Below are positions 1-7,892 of a stretch of DNA of 64,000 nucleotides, piece after piece. The stretch's first letter is position 1. Each line of letters begins with the position of its first letter. A program made the position numbers and the translations under genes. The stretch is from contig JADKDD010000001.1 in the NCBI GenBank assembly GCA_016718525.1, positions 558,001 to 622,000 on the forward strand, read 5' to 3'. The notes beneath the pieces are model-generated. The model worked only from the letters and a program-made list of their open reading frames with translations. It did no database searches and was not told the DNA's origin. This DNA is from Rhodocyclaceae bacterium (GTDB lineage Bacteria > Pseudomonadota > Gammaproteobacteria > Burkholderiales > Rhodocyclaceae).

Positions 1-1
1 G

Positions 2-301
2 TGCTTCGAATATGCCAGGAGCTTCGATCTTCAGCGCGCACGAGCGCTGTCCAATCCGGATCTGGCGCCGCATCTGGAATTCGTGGATATGGGAGGACAC
101 GGTTATGCCAAGGTCTGTTTGTCGGCCAATGAAATGCGCACCGAGTTTGTCTGCATTCCACGCCCGATTACGCGTAGCGAAAGCGCGGACGGCGGACCGA
201 TCCGCTATCGGGTCGTTCACACGGCCCCACTGTGGACGAGTGGAGCGCGCCCGCAGTTGAAGGCAACGGTGCTCGAAGGAGATGTCGGACTGGCGATTTA
301 A
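2..301 (+). CDS. phoD: Alkaline phosphatase D-like phosphodiesterase, C-terminal fragment (partial)
   Basis: The reading frame is open from the window edge to a TAA stop and gives the last 99 residues of a larger protein. Segments such as FVDMGGHGYAKV, TEFVCIPRPI and GPIRYRVVHTAPLW match my memory of the C-terminal end of secreted PhoD-family metallophosphatases, which release phosphate from phosphodiesters and monoesters in the periplasm using Fe and Ca. The metal-binding core lies upstream of the window, so activity cannot be judged. The assignment rests on recognition of the tail only. Confidence 0.7.
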   Translation, partial: CFEYARSFDLQRARALSNPDLAPHLEFVDMGGHGYAKVCLSANEMRTEFVCIPRPITRSESADGGPIRYRVVHTAPLWTSGARPQLKATVLEGDVGLAI

Positions 302-432
302 GGAAACCGCAGCGCTCGCTTCCATTGAGGCGAGAATCCTTACCTGAACCAGATTTTCTAGTTGCTACGCTTCGAGCCGTTTGGGTTCAGTCGTCAAACC
401 CGCAGGGCAGTCATCAGGAAAATTAGTAGGAA

Positions 433-566
433 AATTAGGGACAGACCACGGTTTAACGAAGCTGATCGCGTTTGAATGTCTGGTTCCGTAGCCTCGAGGA
501 GCTTATACGTGAGAGATGACGGCGTATGGCCGGTGAACGGGCCAGTCCCTCACCAGCACCAACTGG
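433..566. repeat. Composite interspersed repeat, copy A
   Basis: This copy begins with AATTAGGGACAGACCACG and carries GATGACGGCGTAT exactly 95 bases from its first base to its last, the same spacing as in the copy at 1848-1958. It then ends with CAGCACCAACTGG. Between the last two blocks it has about 25 extra bases that include the inverted repeat TGGCC/GGCCA. It fills most of the roughly 310-base gap between the phoD fragment and the CPBP gene, where I see no gene. AATTAGGGACAGAYCACG resembles sequences I recall near REP-associated tyrosine transposases, but no transposase is visible. Confidence 0.65.
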
Positions 567-612
567 CGCGGCTTGCGAGCAATCTGAGTTCCGTTCCCAA
601 TTATTCCAGCCT

Positions 613-1491
613 TCAGCGCTTCCAGACTGGAGCCATCATTGGACCATTGAGTTGAGCCAGCTTTACCATCACTGCACTGGCGAATATCACTAGGACCAGG
701 TCTACGGCCGAGCCTTCAAGGCCGAATGCGCCGCCGGTCAGCCAATCAGGACCGGTGAGTTGGGTTGTGAACAGACCGCTCTTCGCCTCGTGGCCAGACA
801 CCGCCAACGAGAAAATGCTCCCCTGGGCAAAGTTCCAACCAGCATGCAGGGCTGCACACAACCATAGGCGCCCAGTCAGCAGGTAAGCCGCGGCGAAGAA
901 CACGCCAACCACCGCGATGTTGGCGATAGCCAAGACTGAGATATTGTCGTTGACCAGATGCAATGCGCCAAACACCATACCTGAAGCCAGCAGTGCCAAC
1001 CAACTGCCCAGCGACTCTTGTACAACTCTGAAGAAAATGCCTCGCAACAGCATTTCTTCAATCAAACCAACCGTTACTTGCATGAGTAGCGGCAGGACGA
1101 TGATGGTGTTGGGTGCGACAGCAATGGAACTTATTCCACCTAGCGCGGCTATTGACGCCACAGTAAGGCAGACCATCAAGGCGCCGAGTACAAAGCCTAC
1201 GCTGTACTCTTTCAAAGCTCCGTTGAGCGCCAGTTCGGTAACCGCACGTTTCTCGATTTTCGTCACATAAAACGCGTACGAGAGGCAGCCCACAAAAGCG
1301 CCAGACAGTTGGCCTATGCGGGAATGCAGTTTCACTTCCAGAAAATTGGTGGAGAAACCTTGGATTAGTAGAAATGGCACCATAAAAAAGGCAACACCGA
1401 GGACGATGCGGGTCAGCGGGAAGCGCAGGATGCGCTGTCCCAGCGTTGCAGTGAGGTTGCCGTTCGCGGAGATAGATACTTGAGCGTCCAT
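613..1491 (-). CDS. CPBP family intramembrane metalloprotease (Abi/CAAX-like)
   Basis: A 292-residue polytopic membrane protein with about seven or eight hydrophobic segments. It shows the CPBP motif set: EEMLLRG (Glu145, Glu146, Arg150), FGALH (His178) and HAGWN (His216, Asn220), the expected metal-binding and catalytic residues of Rce1-type proteases. In bacteria such proteins serve in prenyl-protein processing, bacteriocin self-immunity or unknown roles; nothing nearby indicates a substrate. The gene stands alone between two related composite repeats, which suggests local mobility. The extension from about residue 235 to 292 after the core is not recognisable. Confidence 0.85.
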   Translation of the reverse strand: MDAQVSISANGNLTATLGQRILRFPLTRIVLGVAFFMVPFLLIQGFSTNFLEVKLHSRIGQLSGAFVGCLSYAFYVTKIEKRAVTELALNGALKEYSVGFVLGALMVCLTVASIAALGGISSIAVAPNTIIVLPLLMQVTVGLIEEMLLRGIFFRVVQESLGSWLALLASGMVFGALHLVNDNISVLAIANIAVVGVFFAAAYLLTGRLWLCAALHAGWNFAQGSIFSLAVSGHEAKSGLFTTQLTGPDWLTGGAFGLEGSAVDLVLVIFASAVMVKLAQLNGPMMAPVWKR

Positions 1492-1847
1492 GGAAGGTTA
1501 GTTTCTGTAAGGGAATCAGAGAATGGGAGTCGCGATTTTTTGCGATGGACGGGACTGTAGTGACGAGACGGCGAACAGGCGAGTACCAAGCGACGAACTG
1601 TCGAAATGGCGGAGCGGGCTGTAACGCGGCAAAGGGCCTTTGCACCGCCCTCACAATCTGGACTGCGGTGGCATTCGTGTTCTGCAAAGTGGGTCTCTCG
1701 TACGAAGAGCAAACCAACACAAACTAAGTAATGCCGATAGCGACGCACTGAAAGGCAATCGACCGCAAGACATTGATTCGCTTAGTGCCGACTATTTGCG
1801 CTAAATTCGGGCTATGCGGTCCCGATCCTTGCGACCTTTCTCCGAAC

Positions 1848-1958
1848 AATTAGGGACAGATCACGATTTCGCCGAACCGGTGAAGACTGAGGTTCTGGTC
1901 ACCCAGCGCTCACGGGCTTAAGCTCCACTGATGACGGCGTATCGTCAGCACCAACTGG
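1848..1958. repeat. Composite interspersed repeat, copy B with REP-like end
   Basis: It starts AATTAGGGACAGATCACG, has GATGACGGCGTAT ending 95 bases from its first base, and closes with a 25-base REP-like unit at 1934-1958 (ACGGCGT, six bases, AGCACCAACTGG). It is in direct orientation with copy A at 433-566, and the two lie either side of the CPBP gene. Their centres are only partly alike, so they are old relatives rather than recent duplicates. The remainder of the 533-base gap from 1492 to 2024 shows no convincing gene. Confidence 0.65.
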
Positions 1959-2024
1959 TGCAATCTGCCGGGACCCGCGTTCCGCCCGCGATTGTTCCCG
2001 TGCTCCAAGGCGCTGACCGGCGAC

Positions 2025-2723
2025 TTAGTTGGCCCCCGGTGCCTCCATGAAGGTTGCCCCGATGTGTCCTACCTTCACGTAAATGAGTGCGCCCTCGCCG
2101 CCGGTGAAGGGCGTGTGCTGGCTCCAGCGCGGGCTGCGCAACCAAGTGCCGGCGGGGTATTCGCCTTGCTCGTCGCGGAACAGGCCCTGCAGCACGAGGA
2201 TTTCCTCGCCGCCGGGGTGGCTGTGGGTGTTGAAGCGTGTCTGCGGCGCCCAGCGGACCAGCGCGGTGCTGACGCCGTCGAATTCGTGTAGCGGCATCAC
2301 CGACAGTCCGGGCACCAGGCCGGGGCGCCATGGGGTGCTGGTAGTGTCGATGTGCACCGGTTCGTTGTCGCCCACGGCAAACTGCCAGAGCTTGACGAAC
2401 AGAGTGCAGCCGTCGCGTGAGAACGGCGCGTGTGCGGTGCCCGGCGGGTTACGCACGTAGCTGCCGGCAGGGTAGTCGCCGCGCTCGTCGCTGAAGGTGC
2501 CGTCCAGCACCAGGAACTCTTCGCCGCCGCCGTGCACGTGGCGCGCAAAGCGCGAGCCGGGCGCATAGCGCACCACGCTGGTCGCGCGTGCCACCTCGCC
2601 ACCGATGCGGTCCAGCCGGTAGCGGTGGACGCCCGGTTCTGGGGATGGCAGCCAACTCTCGATGGTGGGCGGCGGCAAAACCACGCGCTGCGAGAAGTCG
2701 GCATTCAATCGGTTCGAGTCCAT
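2025..2723 (-). CDS. Tandem-cupin protein, ChrR-like
   Basis: A 232-residue protein made of two cupin repeats like the C-terminal cupin of the anti-sigma factor ChrR. Repeat 1 has HVHGGGEE (His62, His64, Glu68/69) with His98; repeat 2 has HSHPGGEE (His167, His169, Glu173/174) with His203. Both therefore keep a full metal-ligand set, probably zinc. The N-terminal zinc-binding anti-sigma domain of true ChrR is absent and no ECF sigma gene is adjacent, so a stand-alone metal-binding sensor or enzyme is more likely than an anti-sigma factor. Its role is unknown. Confidence 0.75.
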   Translation of the reverse strand: MDSNRLNADFSQRVVLPPPTIESWLPSPEPGVHRYRLDRIGGEVARATSVVRYAPGSRFARHVHGGGEEFLVLDGTFSDERGDYPAGSYVRNPPGTAHAPFSRDGCTLFVKLWQFAVGDNEPVHIDTTSTPWRPGLVPGLSVMPLHEFDGVSTALVRWAPQTRFNTHSHPGGEEILVLQGLFRDEQGEYPAGTWLRSPRWSQHTPFTGGEGALIYVKVGHIGATFMEAPGAN

Positions 2724-2770
2724 TGGGTTTGTCCGGTTGCGCGAGGCGTCAGAGCTTGAGTCACAGTGCC

Positions 2771-3070
2771 TTAAAAGCCCTGCATCACGAAATCGATTGC
2801 CGCGACGATTTCGCCGCGTTGGGGATCCAGGTTGGTGACGGGTGCAGTCAGGATTGCGCTTGGTACGGCAGCGATGAATTGGGTCGCCATCAACATTTCT
2901 TTGCCGCCGATAGAGAACACCGGGTTTAACGCGCGTGCAGGGAGTGGTGCATTGCTTCGCGGTAGCAAGGGCACGACGACCCGGGTCTTCAAGTGATCAA
3001 GCAGCTGAGACTGCACGACGAGCAAGAATCCGGCACCATCGGGGTTGGTATGAACATCGAAACGTGCCAT
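2771..3070 (-). CDS. ccdB: CcdB-type toxin (gyrase poison family)
   Basis: A 99-residue protein beginning MARFDVHTNPDG. It has the CcdB features of a short beta-rich fold, the VVVPLLPRSNAP segment and a C-terminal helix AAIDFVMQGF. CcdB proteins trap DNA gyrase in a cleaved complex. The ATG overlaps the last base of the ccdA stop codon (TGATG), which sets the start and implies translational coupling with the antitoxin. Length is near the usual 101 residues. The C-terminus ends in Gly-Phe rather than the Gly-Ile of plasmid F CcdB, a position important for toxicity, so potency is uncertain. Confidence 0.88.
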   Translation of the reverse strand: MARFDVHTNPDGAGFLLVVQSQLLDHLKTRVVVPLLPRSNAPLPARALNPVFSIGGKEMLMATQFIAAVPSAILTAPVTNLDPQRGEIVAAIDFVMQGF

Positions 3071-3318
3071 CAGAAACTCCGGTACTTTGCCAAGGGCAAT
3101 CCGTGTTTCTCGAAATACGTATTTGAGCTGTCGAGTGCGGCGCGGTTTTCGGCCAACCATAGTTCCGCACGTCTATCGGCAATCGCACGTGCTAAGCCAG
3201 CCTCAGCTGCGCGAGATATATTGACCTCCAACGCTCTTGCTTCGGCTAGGAGCTGTTGGTTGATCGAAACATTGGTTGGCTTCTTTTGGGGTTTGGCTTG
3301 CTCAGCATGCGTAGTCAT
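3070..3318 (-). CDS. ccdA: CcdA-type antitoxin
   Basis: An 82-residue protein starting MTTHAEQAKPQKK, preceded by a GGAG ribosome site. Its first half resembles the CcdA ribbon-helix-helix DNA-binding part (TNVSINQQLLAEARALEVN) and its second half the toxin-binding tail (ENRAALDSSNTYFEKHGLPL). CcdA neutralises CcdB and represses the shared promoter. An in-frame upstream extension is possible but would run through the REP-like element, so the ATG at 3318 is preferred. The pair forms a two-gene operon on the reverse strand and is probably chromosomal. Confidence 0.88.
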   Translation of the reverse strand: MTTHAEQAKPQKKPTNVSINQQLLAEARALEVNISRAAEAGLARAIADRRAELWLAENRAALDSSNTYFEKHGLPLAKYRSF

Positions 3319-3406
3319 TTCTTGGCTCCATAGTTTTGCGCATGAATCATGCGCAAATAATAGCGTGTTATGGCAATTGGTGGCGGATTCGAAATCGATC
3401 AATTCA

Positions 3407-3431
3407 CCAGTTGGTGCTGGCAGGACGCCGT
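3407..3431 (+). repeat. REP-like element, consensus copy
   Basis: The 25 bases read CCAGTTGGTGCT, then GGCAGG, then ACGCCGT. They lie between the divergent ccdA and ArsA-like genes. CCAG and CTGG can pair around TTGGTG, and GGC with GCC can form a second short stem. The copy at 8520-8544 is identical over all 25 bases. Confidence 0.8.
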
Positions 3432-3519
3432 GGTTCGCGATTGACCCCGCTCTGGATATACTCCCGCCACCTTTTCCTGCTTGCCGGCCCAATGTCCAAC
3501 ATCTGGCTTCCCCTGATCG

Positions 3520-4473
3520 ATGAGTGTGATTGCATTTGATCGCCGATTGCTGATCCTGAGCGGCAAAGGCGGCGTCGGCAAGTCTACGGTTGCCGTTGCG
3601 CTAGGCTTGCGCGCGGCGGAGCAGGGCCTGGAAACCCTGATTTGCGAGATGGGCGAGAACGAAAAGATTGCGCCGCTTTTCGGCCAGGCGGCCTCCAGTT
3701 TCCGGGAAACGCCGTTGGGTGTGCCGCGCCTTTCATCCATTTATCTCGATCCGCAGGAAGCCTTCAACGACTATGTCCGTGCCAGTCTTAAGCTGGCAGC
3801 GTTGGCACGTCCGCTGATTGAATCACGCTTGATCAAGGCTTTCGTCCAGGCTGCGCCCGGGCTGAAGGAAATCATGACGCTGACCAAGCTGATGGAGTTT
3901 GAGCGGCTCAAGGATCGCAAGGGCAAACCCAAATACGATTTGATTATTCTTGACGCACCAGCCACCGGTCACGGCATGTCCCTGTTCCGTTCGCCAATGC
4001 TGGCGATGCGCGCAACCAAAGTCGGGCCGATTTATCAGAAAGCCAAGTTGATTTCCGATCTGCTCTCGGACGCCACTCGAACCCGCATGCATATCGTGAC
4101 GCTGGCAGAGGAAATGCCGGTGTCTGAAACGGTGGACATGATCGCCGCAATGCGCAGCGACCTGCATATTCCGCTGGGAGAAATCATCGTTAACGCAGTG
4201 GTTCCGCCGGCGTTTTCACCGGCATCGGCTGATTTGCTGCAGATATTGCAGCAGCCGGCCGCACGCAAGGCGACAGGCGCATGCTGGGGCGCTGCCGGTG
4301 CCGATGCAGTGTTGGCCGTGGCAGAGCACATGGACGGACGCAGCCGGCTCAATGCGCATTACCTGGCGCGCCTGCAAAAGGAAACCAACCTGGATTCCGT
4401 CGTACTTCCCTTCGTTTTTGATGCACCGTGGACAGTTGCCAGCGTGCATCAATTGGTGGCGCGCCTGCGATGA
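3520..4473 (+). CDS. ArsA/Get3-like ATPase, first of a pair
   Basis: A 317-residue SIMIBI-class P-loop ATPase. The deviant Walker A GKGGVGKST is at residues 15-23 and the switch II-like DAPATGHG at 145-152, as in ArsA and Get3. ArsA energises arsenite efflux and Get3 delivers tail-anchored membrane proteins; no arsenical-pump gene (arsB, arsC, arsR) is nearby. The single-domain length fits a half-ArsA that would pair with the next gene, whose start overlaps this stop (ATGA). There is no clear ribosome site at the ATG; a GTG two codons on is an alternative. Confidence 0.85.
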   Translation: MSVIAFDRRLLILSGKGGVGKSTVAVALGLRAAEQGLETLICEMGENEKIAPLFGQAASSFRETPLGVPRLSSIYLDPQEAFNDYVRASLKLAALARPLIESRLIKAFVQAAPGLKEIMTLTKLMEFERLKDRKGKPKYDLIILDAPATGHGMSLFRSPMLAMRATKVGPIYQKAKLISDLLSDATRTRMHIVTLAEEMPVSETVDMIAAMRSDLHIPLGEIIVNAVVPPAFSPASADLLQILQQPAARKATGACWGAAGADAVLAVAEHMDGRSRLNAHYLARLQKETNLDSVVLPFVFDAPWTVASVHQLVARLR

Positions 4474-5666
4474 GTGCGCCAGATACCATCGCCGACACAG
4501 ATCAAATTGCCAGTGCGATCGCTGAGCGACGCCTGATTGTCGTCTGCGGCAGCGGTGGCGTCGGCAAAACCACGACGAGCGCGGCGCTGGCTTGTGCCGC
4601 TGCGCAACTCGGGCGAAAAGTGCTGGTGCTGACCATTGATCCGGCGCGGCGCCTGGCCAGTTCCCTGGGGCTGGAGGAGCTCGACAACGAACCGCGCAGA
4701 GTATCGCCAGCGCTGTTTCGCGAACAGGGTCTAAGTCTGAAAGGCAAAGGCGAGCTTTGGGCCATGATGCTGGACACCAAACGCACCTTTGACGACGTGA
4801 TCAGACGTTACGCGCCGCGACCGGAACTGGCCGAGCAGATTCTGGGTAATCTGATTTATCAGCAGATTTCCGATGCACTGGCAGGGACGCAGGAATACAT
4901 GGCGATGGAGCAGCTGTACGAGCTGACACGCGACGACAAGTACGATTTGATTGTGGTTGATACGCCGCCGACGCAGCATGCACTGGATTTTCTTGATTCT
5001 CCGGACCGCATGATGAACGTGCTCGATTCGGGCGTGGTCAAGCTGGTGTGGGGTAATGCGCGGAAGGCGGGCAAGTCGTATATGGACTGGCTGCGACGCA
5101 GCACGAAATTGATCTCGAGTTTGTTTGAGCGCATCACCGGCGGCGAACTGTTCGGTGATATGGCGGAGTTCTTTCAATCCTTCGACGAACTGTACGACGG
5201 CATTCGCGGGCGTTCGAAAGAGGTCAAGTTGCTCTTGCAGAGCGATCAGACCTTGTTCTTTCTGGTGACCAGTCCGGTTCCTTCGGCGATGCAGGAAGCG
5301 CAATATTTTCTGGGCAAGATTTCGAGTTATGGCGTCTCATTGGGCGGCATCATCGTCAATCGGGTGCACCGCCTGGCTGACGGGTTGGTGCCGGCGTCAG
5401 ATGCACTGCCGGAGGCCAGGTCGATCGTCAAGTGCCTGGCTTCAAGTCACGCCAAACTCGCCGATGAGAGGCAGCTCAAAGTGGTCGTCGACGAGCTCAT
5501 TGTCGCCTGGCAGCACTACGCCAAACTGGCACAACAGGATCAGCATCAGATCGGGCAGTTGAGTGCCGGGCGAAAGACGCAGATTACCCAAGTACCTTAT
5601 TTCGATGCCGACATCCATGATCTTCAGGGATTGGCGCAGTTGAGCGACTATTTGCTGACGCGTTAG
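4470..5666 (+). CDS. ArsA/Get3-like ATPase, second of a pair
   Basis: A 398-residue ATPase of the ArsA/Get3 family. Walker A is GSGGVGKTT at residues 27-35, a TIDPARRLASSLGL switch segment starts near 55, and DTPPTQHALDFLDSP starts at 164. The start chosen overlaps the stop of the preceding paralogue by four bases, so the products are probably made in equal amounts. The middle (about residues 195-260) is an extended helical region, which in Get3 forms a client groove; its similarity here is inferred. The most likely arrangement is a heterodimer analogous to the two halves of classical ArsA. The client or substrate is unknown. Confidence 0.85.
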   Translation: MSAPDTIADTDQIASAIAERRLIVVCGSGGVGKTTTSAALACAAAQLGRKVLVLTIDPARRLASSLGLEELDNEPRRVSPALFREQGLSLKGKGELWAMMLDTKRTFDDVIRRYAPRPELAEQILGNLIYQQISDALAGTQEYMAMEQLYELTRDDKYDLIVVDTPPTQHALDFLDSPDRMMNVLDSGVVKLVWGNARKAGKSYMDWLRRSTKLISSLFERITGGELFGDMAEFFQSFDELYDGIRGRSKEVKLLLQSDQTLFFLVTSPVPSAMQEAQYFLGKISSYGVSLGGIIVNRVHRLADGLVPASDALPEARSIVKCLASSHAKLADERQLKVVVDELIVAWQHYAKLAQQDQHQIGQLSAGRKTQITQVPYFDADIHDLQGLAQLSDYLLTR

Positions 5667-5739
5667 CTCACCACTGGAAAAGTTTGTCCAAAAGGTGCAT
5701 GCTGACGGCCATGGCGAATTGACGATTAGGAGGTTTGTA

Positions 5740-6090
5740 ATGAACAAGACGATTGTTGCCGGTGGTCTAGGTTTGTTTTTATCGACTACGGTGCTAGCCA
5801 ATACCTCGACTCGGGAACTCCCACCCGAGCAGTTTCGCGGCACGATGATGGTCATGACCCGTGGAACCGTGGTCACTGTCGACAAGACCACCAAGAAACT
5901 CAGCATTTCCCATCAGGGCAATCAGGATCTGGAGATTCCCGCCGCGACCACCAAATTTGGCGTTGCATCGGCGGACATGCTGACCGTTTACGATGCGGGT
6001 GCGACGGTGTTTTTCGTCGCTGATCGTGTCGGCAATGAGCCGGTGGTCGTGCGTCTCGAACCACGGCGACCGAGTACATTCAAGTATTAG
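5740..6090 (+). CDS. Small exported CusF-like beta-barrel protein
   Basis: A 116-residue protein with a strong AGGAGG ribosome site and a signal peptide (MNKTIVAGGLGLFLSTTVLA, predicted cut after residue 20). The mature part (GTVVTVDKTTKKLSISH, then a PAATTKF segment, then AGATVFFVADR) follows the strand order of CusF-type periplasmic copper-binding proteins. The Met and Trp ligands of CusF (the usual PEMTM stretch) are replaced by PAATTKF, so copper binding is doubtful. It follows the ArsA-like pair by 73 bases and could share its transcript. Family placement is a pattern-based inference. Confidence 0.6.
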   Translation: MNKTIVAGGLGLFLSTTVLANTSTRELPPEQFRGTMMVMTRGTVVTVDKTTKKLSISHQGNQDLEIPAATTKFGVASADMLTVYDAGATVFFVADRVGNEPVVVRLEPRRPSTFKY

Positions 6091-6145
6091 TAGACCGGCG
6101 CAGGTCCTCGCAACAGTTGTGCCGTTGCGTGGGTGAATTTGCAGT

Positions 6146-7354
6146 TCAAATCCAACGTTGCTGGGTATAGCTTCCGTTGCTGAGCCGGTCGAGTGCGCTT
6201 TGCACGATCTGGCGGCCCCATTTGAACTCTTTGTAAAGCACAATAAAGCGCCAGATATCACGGACGACCAAGCGGCGTTCGCGCCAGCTTAGGCCCATCA
6301 ACGCTGTCCGAAAATCTGCTTCGTGTGGCATGCCAAAAGCGACCTTTAGAGGATTCCACTGGTCGGTGGTGCGACGAACTTCAGAGGCGATCATTTTGCG
6401 ATAAACCTCCTGTACCGGGCGGTTGCGCAGGCGTGCCTCAACAATGGCTTCGCCGGAGATCGCGCCGGAATGCAGGGCGCAACTCATGCCTTCTGCGATG
6501 ATATTAAGGAAACCGGCGGCTTGTCCGGTGATCAGCACATTGCCTTTGCCAAAGACGTAGCGATTGATCAGCGACGGACCAAAGTTCTCAGCGCAGCCTT
6601 CATGACTCGTATGCGGATCAAGACGTACACCGTGTTTTTCTTCGAGATAGCGCACGACGTTTTTGTGCTTCGCATCGAAGTTATCGCCGCTCTTGAAACC
6701 GACGCCGACGATTTGCTGACCATCGCGCGCGTGACTCCAGGTGTAATGACCCAGGTCGGGGTTGAACCAGAAATGGAAGTATTCGCGATCCAGCGGGCAA
6801 TCGATAATTCCGTGAAATTTCTGGCCAACAAAAAACCACGGAATCTGTTCCGGATACTCCGGGTAGATTGACCGTATCACGGGTGAGCTGGGGCCATCGG
6901 CACCGATCACATGACGGGCGCGATACTGGAGATCCTCACCTTGTTTGCGCGCGTTGACGACGATGTGATCGCTGTGCTCGACCAGGCCGACAAATGAGGT
7001 TTGATCGTGCACCTCGGCGCCGCTGCGCTGAATCGCCCAGTAGTCCGAATATTTGCGATGCAGATGTGGCGTGGTGCCGCCGAAAAAGTCCAGACTCATT
7101 GACACCATGGACGGAAAGTGGAAAGTCACACCGCGGCACCAGGTCGGATCGTGCAACACTTCACGCGGCAGCGGGCCGAAATTTTCCAGCAGGAAGCGGT
7201 GCCCGCGCGGCGACAGTATTCCGCTGCAGATTTTGTGGCGCGGCAGCTCCTTGCGCTCCAGGATGACGGTTTCCAAACCGGCATCGGTAAGACGTTTGGC
7301 AGCGGCGGCAGCAGCGAGGCTGGCACCGACGATAACGACATCGACGTTACGCAT
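6146..7354 (-). CDS. FAD-dependent oxidoreductase, geranylgeranyl reductase-like
   Basis: A 402-residue flavoprotein with an N-terminal dinucleotide fold (VDVVIVGASLAAAAAAKRL), a central GADGPSSPVIR motif and a C-terminal FAD motif ITGQAAGFLNIIAEGMSCAL, the layout of the geranylgeranyl reductase / p-hydroxybenzoate hydroxylase group. Family members saturate isoprenoid double bonds or hydroxylate aromatics. CSGILSP near residue 42 matches the conserved Cys-containing segment of geranylgeranyl reductases. The ATG at 7354 is preferred because it begins the Rossmann fold and overlaps the upstream acetyltransferase gene by eight bases. It is the last gene of a four-gene operon. Confidence 0.8.
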   Translation of the reverse strand: MRNVDVVIVGASLAAAAAAKRLTDAGLETVILERKELPRHKICSGILSPRGHRFLLENFGPLPREVLHDPTWCRGVTFHFPSMVSMSLDFFGGTTPHLHRKYSDYWAIQRSGAEVHDQTSFVGLVEHSDHIVVNARKQGEDLQYRARHVIGADGPSSPVIRSIYPEYPEQIPWFFVGQKFHGIIDCPLDREYFHFWFNPDLGHYTWSHARDGQQIVGVGFKSGDNFDAKHKNVVRYLEEKHGVRLDPHTSHEGCAENFGPSLINRYVFGKGNVLITGQAAGFLNIIAEGMSCALHSGAISGEAIVEARLRNRPVQEVYRKMIASEVRRTTDQWNPLKVAFGMPHEADFRTALMGLSWRERRLVVRDIWRFIVLYKEFKWGRQIVQSALDRLSNGSYTQQRWI

Positions 7355-7892
7355 GAGACTCCAATTTCTTGTAGAAGATGGTGGTGGCACACAAACCGCC
7401 GGCGGGGAACAGCGCGTAGTCGGGAATGATCCCGCTTTGGATCCACCCCAGTCTCGCGTACAGCCGTTCCGCGTCACCCGCAGTAATCGTATCGAGCACC
7501 AGCAATGTTTTGCCTTCGCGCCGGGCAACGACCTCGATGGACCGCATCAGTGCTTCTGCAATGCCGCGCCGCCGCGCCTTGCGATGCACCAGCATCTTGG
7601 CGATATCGGCGCGATGAGGCTGGTTTTCAGGCTGACTCAGAACGATGTGTACCGTGCCGACAATTTGATTGGTTTCGTCGCGGGCGACCAGCAATATGCG
7701 GGCACCCGCGATAACTCCGGCTTCGATATTGCGCCAAAATGTGTCGGCCTTTTCGCGGGTCATCGGCTGCATGAAGCTGACTGAAGCGCCACCTTCGACG
7801 CAGTCGATCAGCACATCGGAGAGCTGATTCAGATCGTCGCTATGGTTCAGATCGGCGAGCTCGTGGATTTTCAACTGGCTGTCACTGGTCAC
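7347..7892 (-). CDS. GNAT family N-acetyltransferase
   Basis: A 181-residue protein with the GNAT acetyl-CoA loop at HRKARRRGIAEALM (RRRGIA, residues 107-112) after a beta strand ending in IVGTVHIVL, and the C-terminal TAGDAERLYARLGW typical of motif B. The acceptor is unknown; small-molecule amines or antibiotics are usual for this subgroup. It uses a GTG start that overlaps the upstream iron-sulfur gene by four bases (GTGA), and its own stop overlaps the next gene, so it is firmly part of the operon. Confidence 0.85.
   Translation of the reverse strand: MTSDSQLKIHELADLNHSDDLNQLSDVLIDCVEGGASVSFMQPMTREKADTFWRNIEAGVIAGARILLVARDETNQIVGTVHIVLSQPENQPHRADIAKMLVHRKARRRGIAEALMRSIEVVARREGKTLLVLDTITAGDAERLYARLGWIQSGIIPDYALFPAGGLCATTIFYKKLESHA

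Noticed and set aside
1058..1720. 220-codon open frame on the reverse strand over the CPBP gene
   Set aside because: It is out of frame with the motif-bearing CPBP protein and its translation has no recognisable domain.
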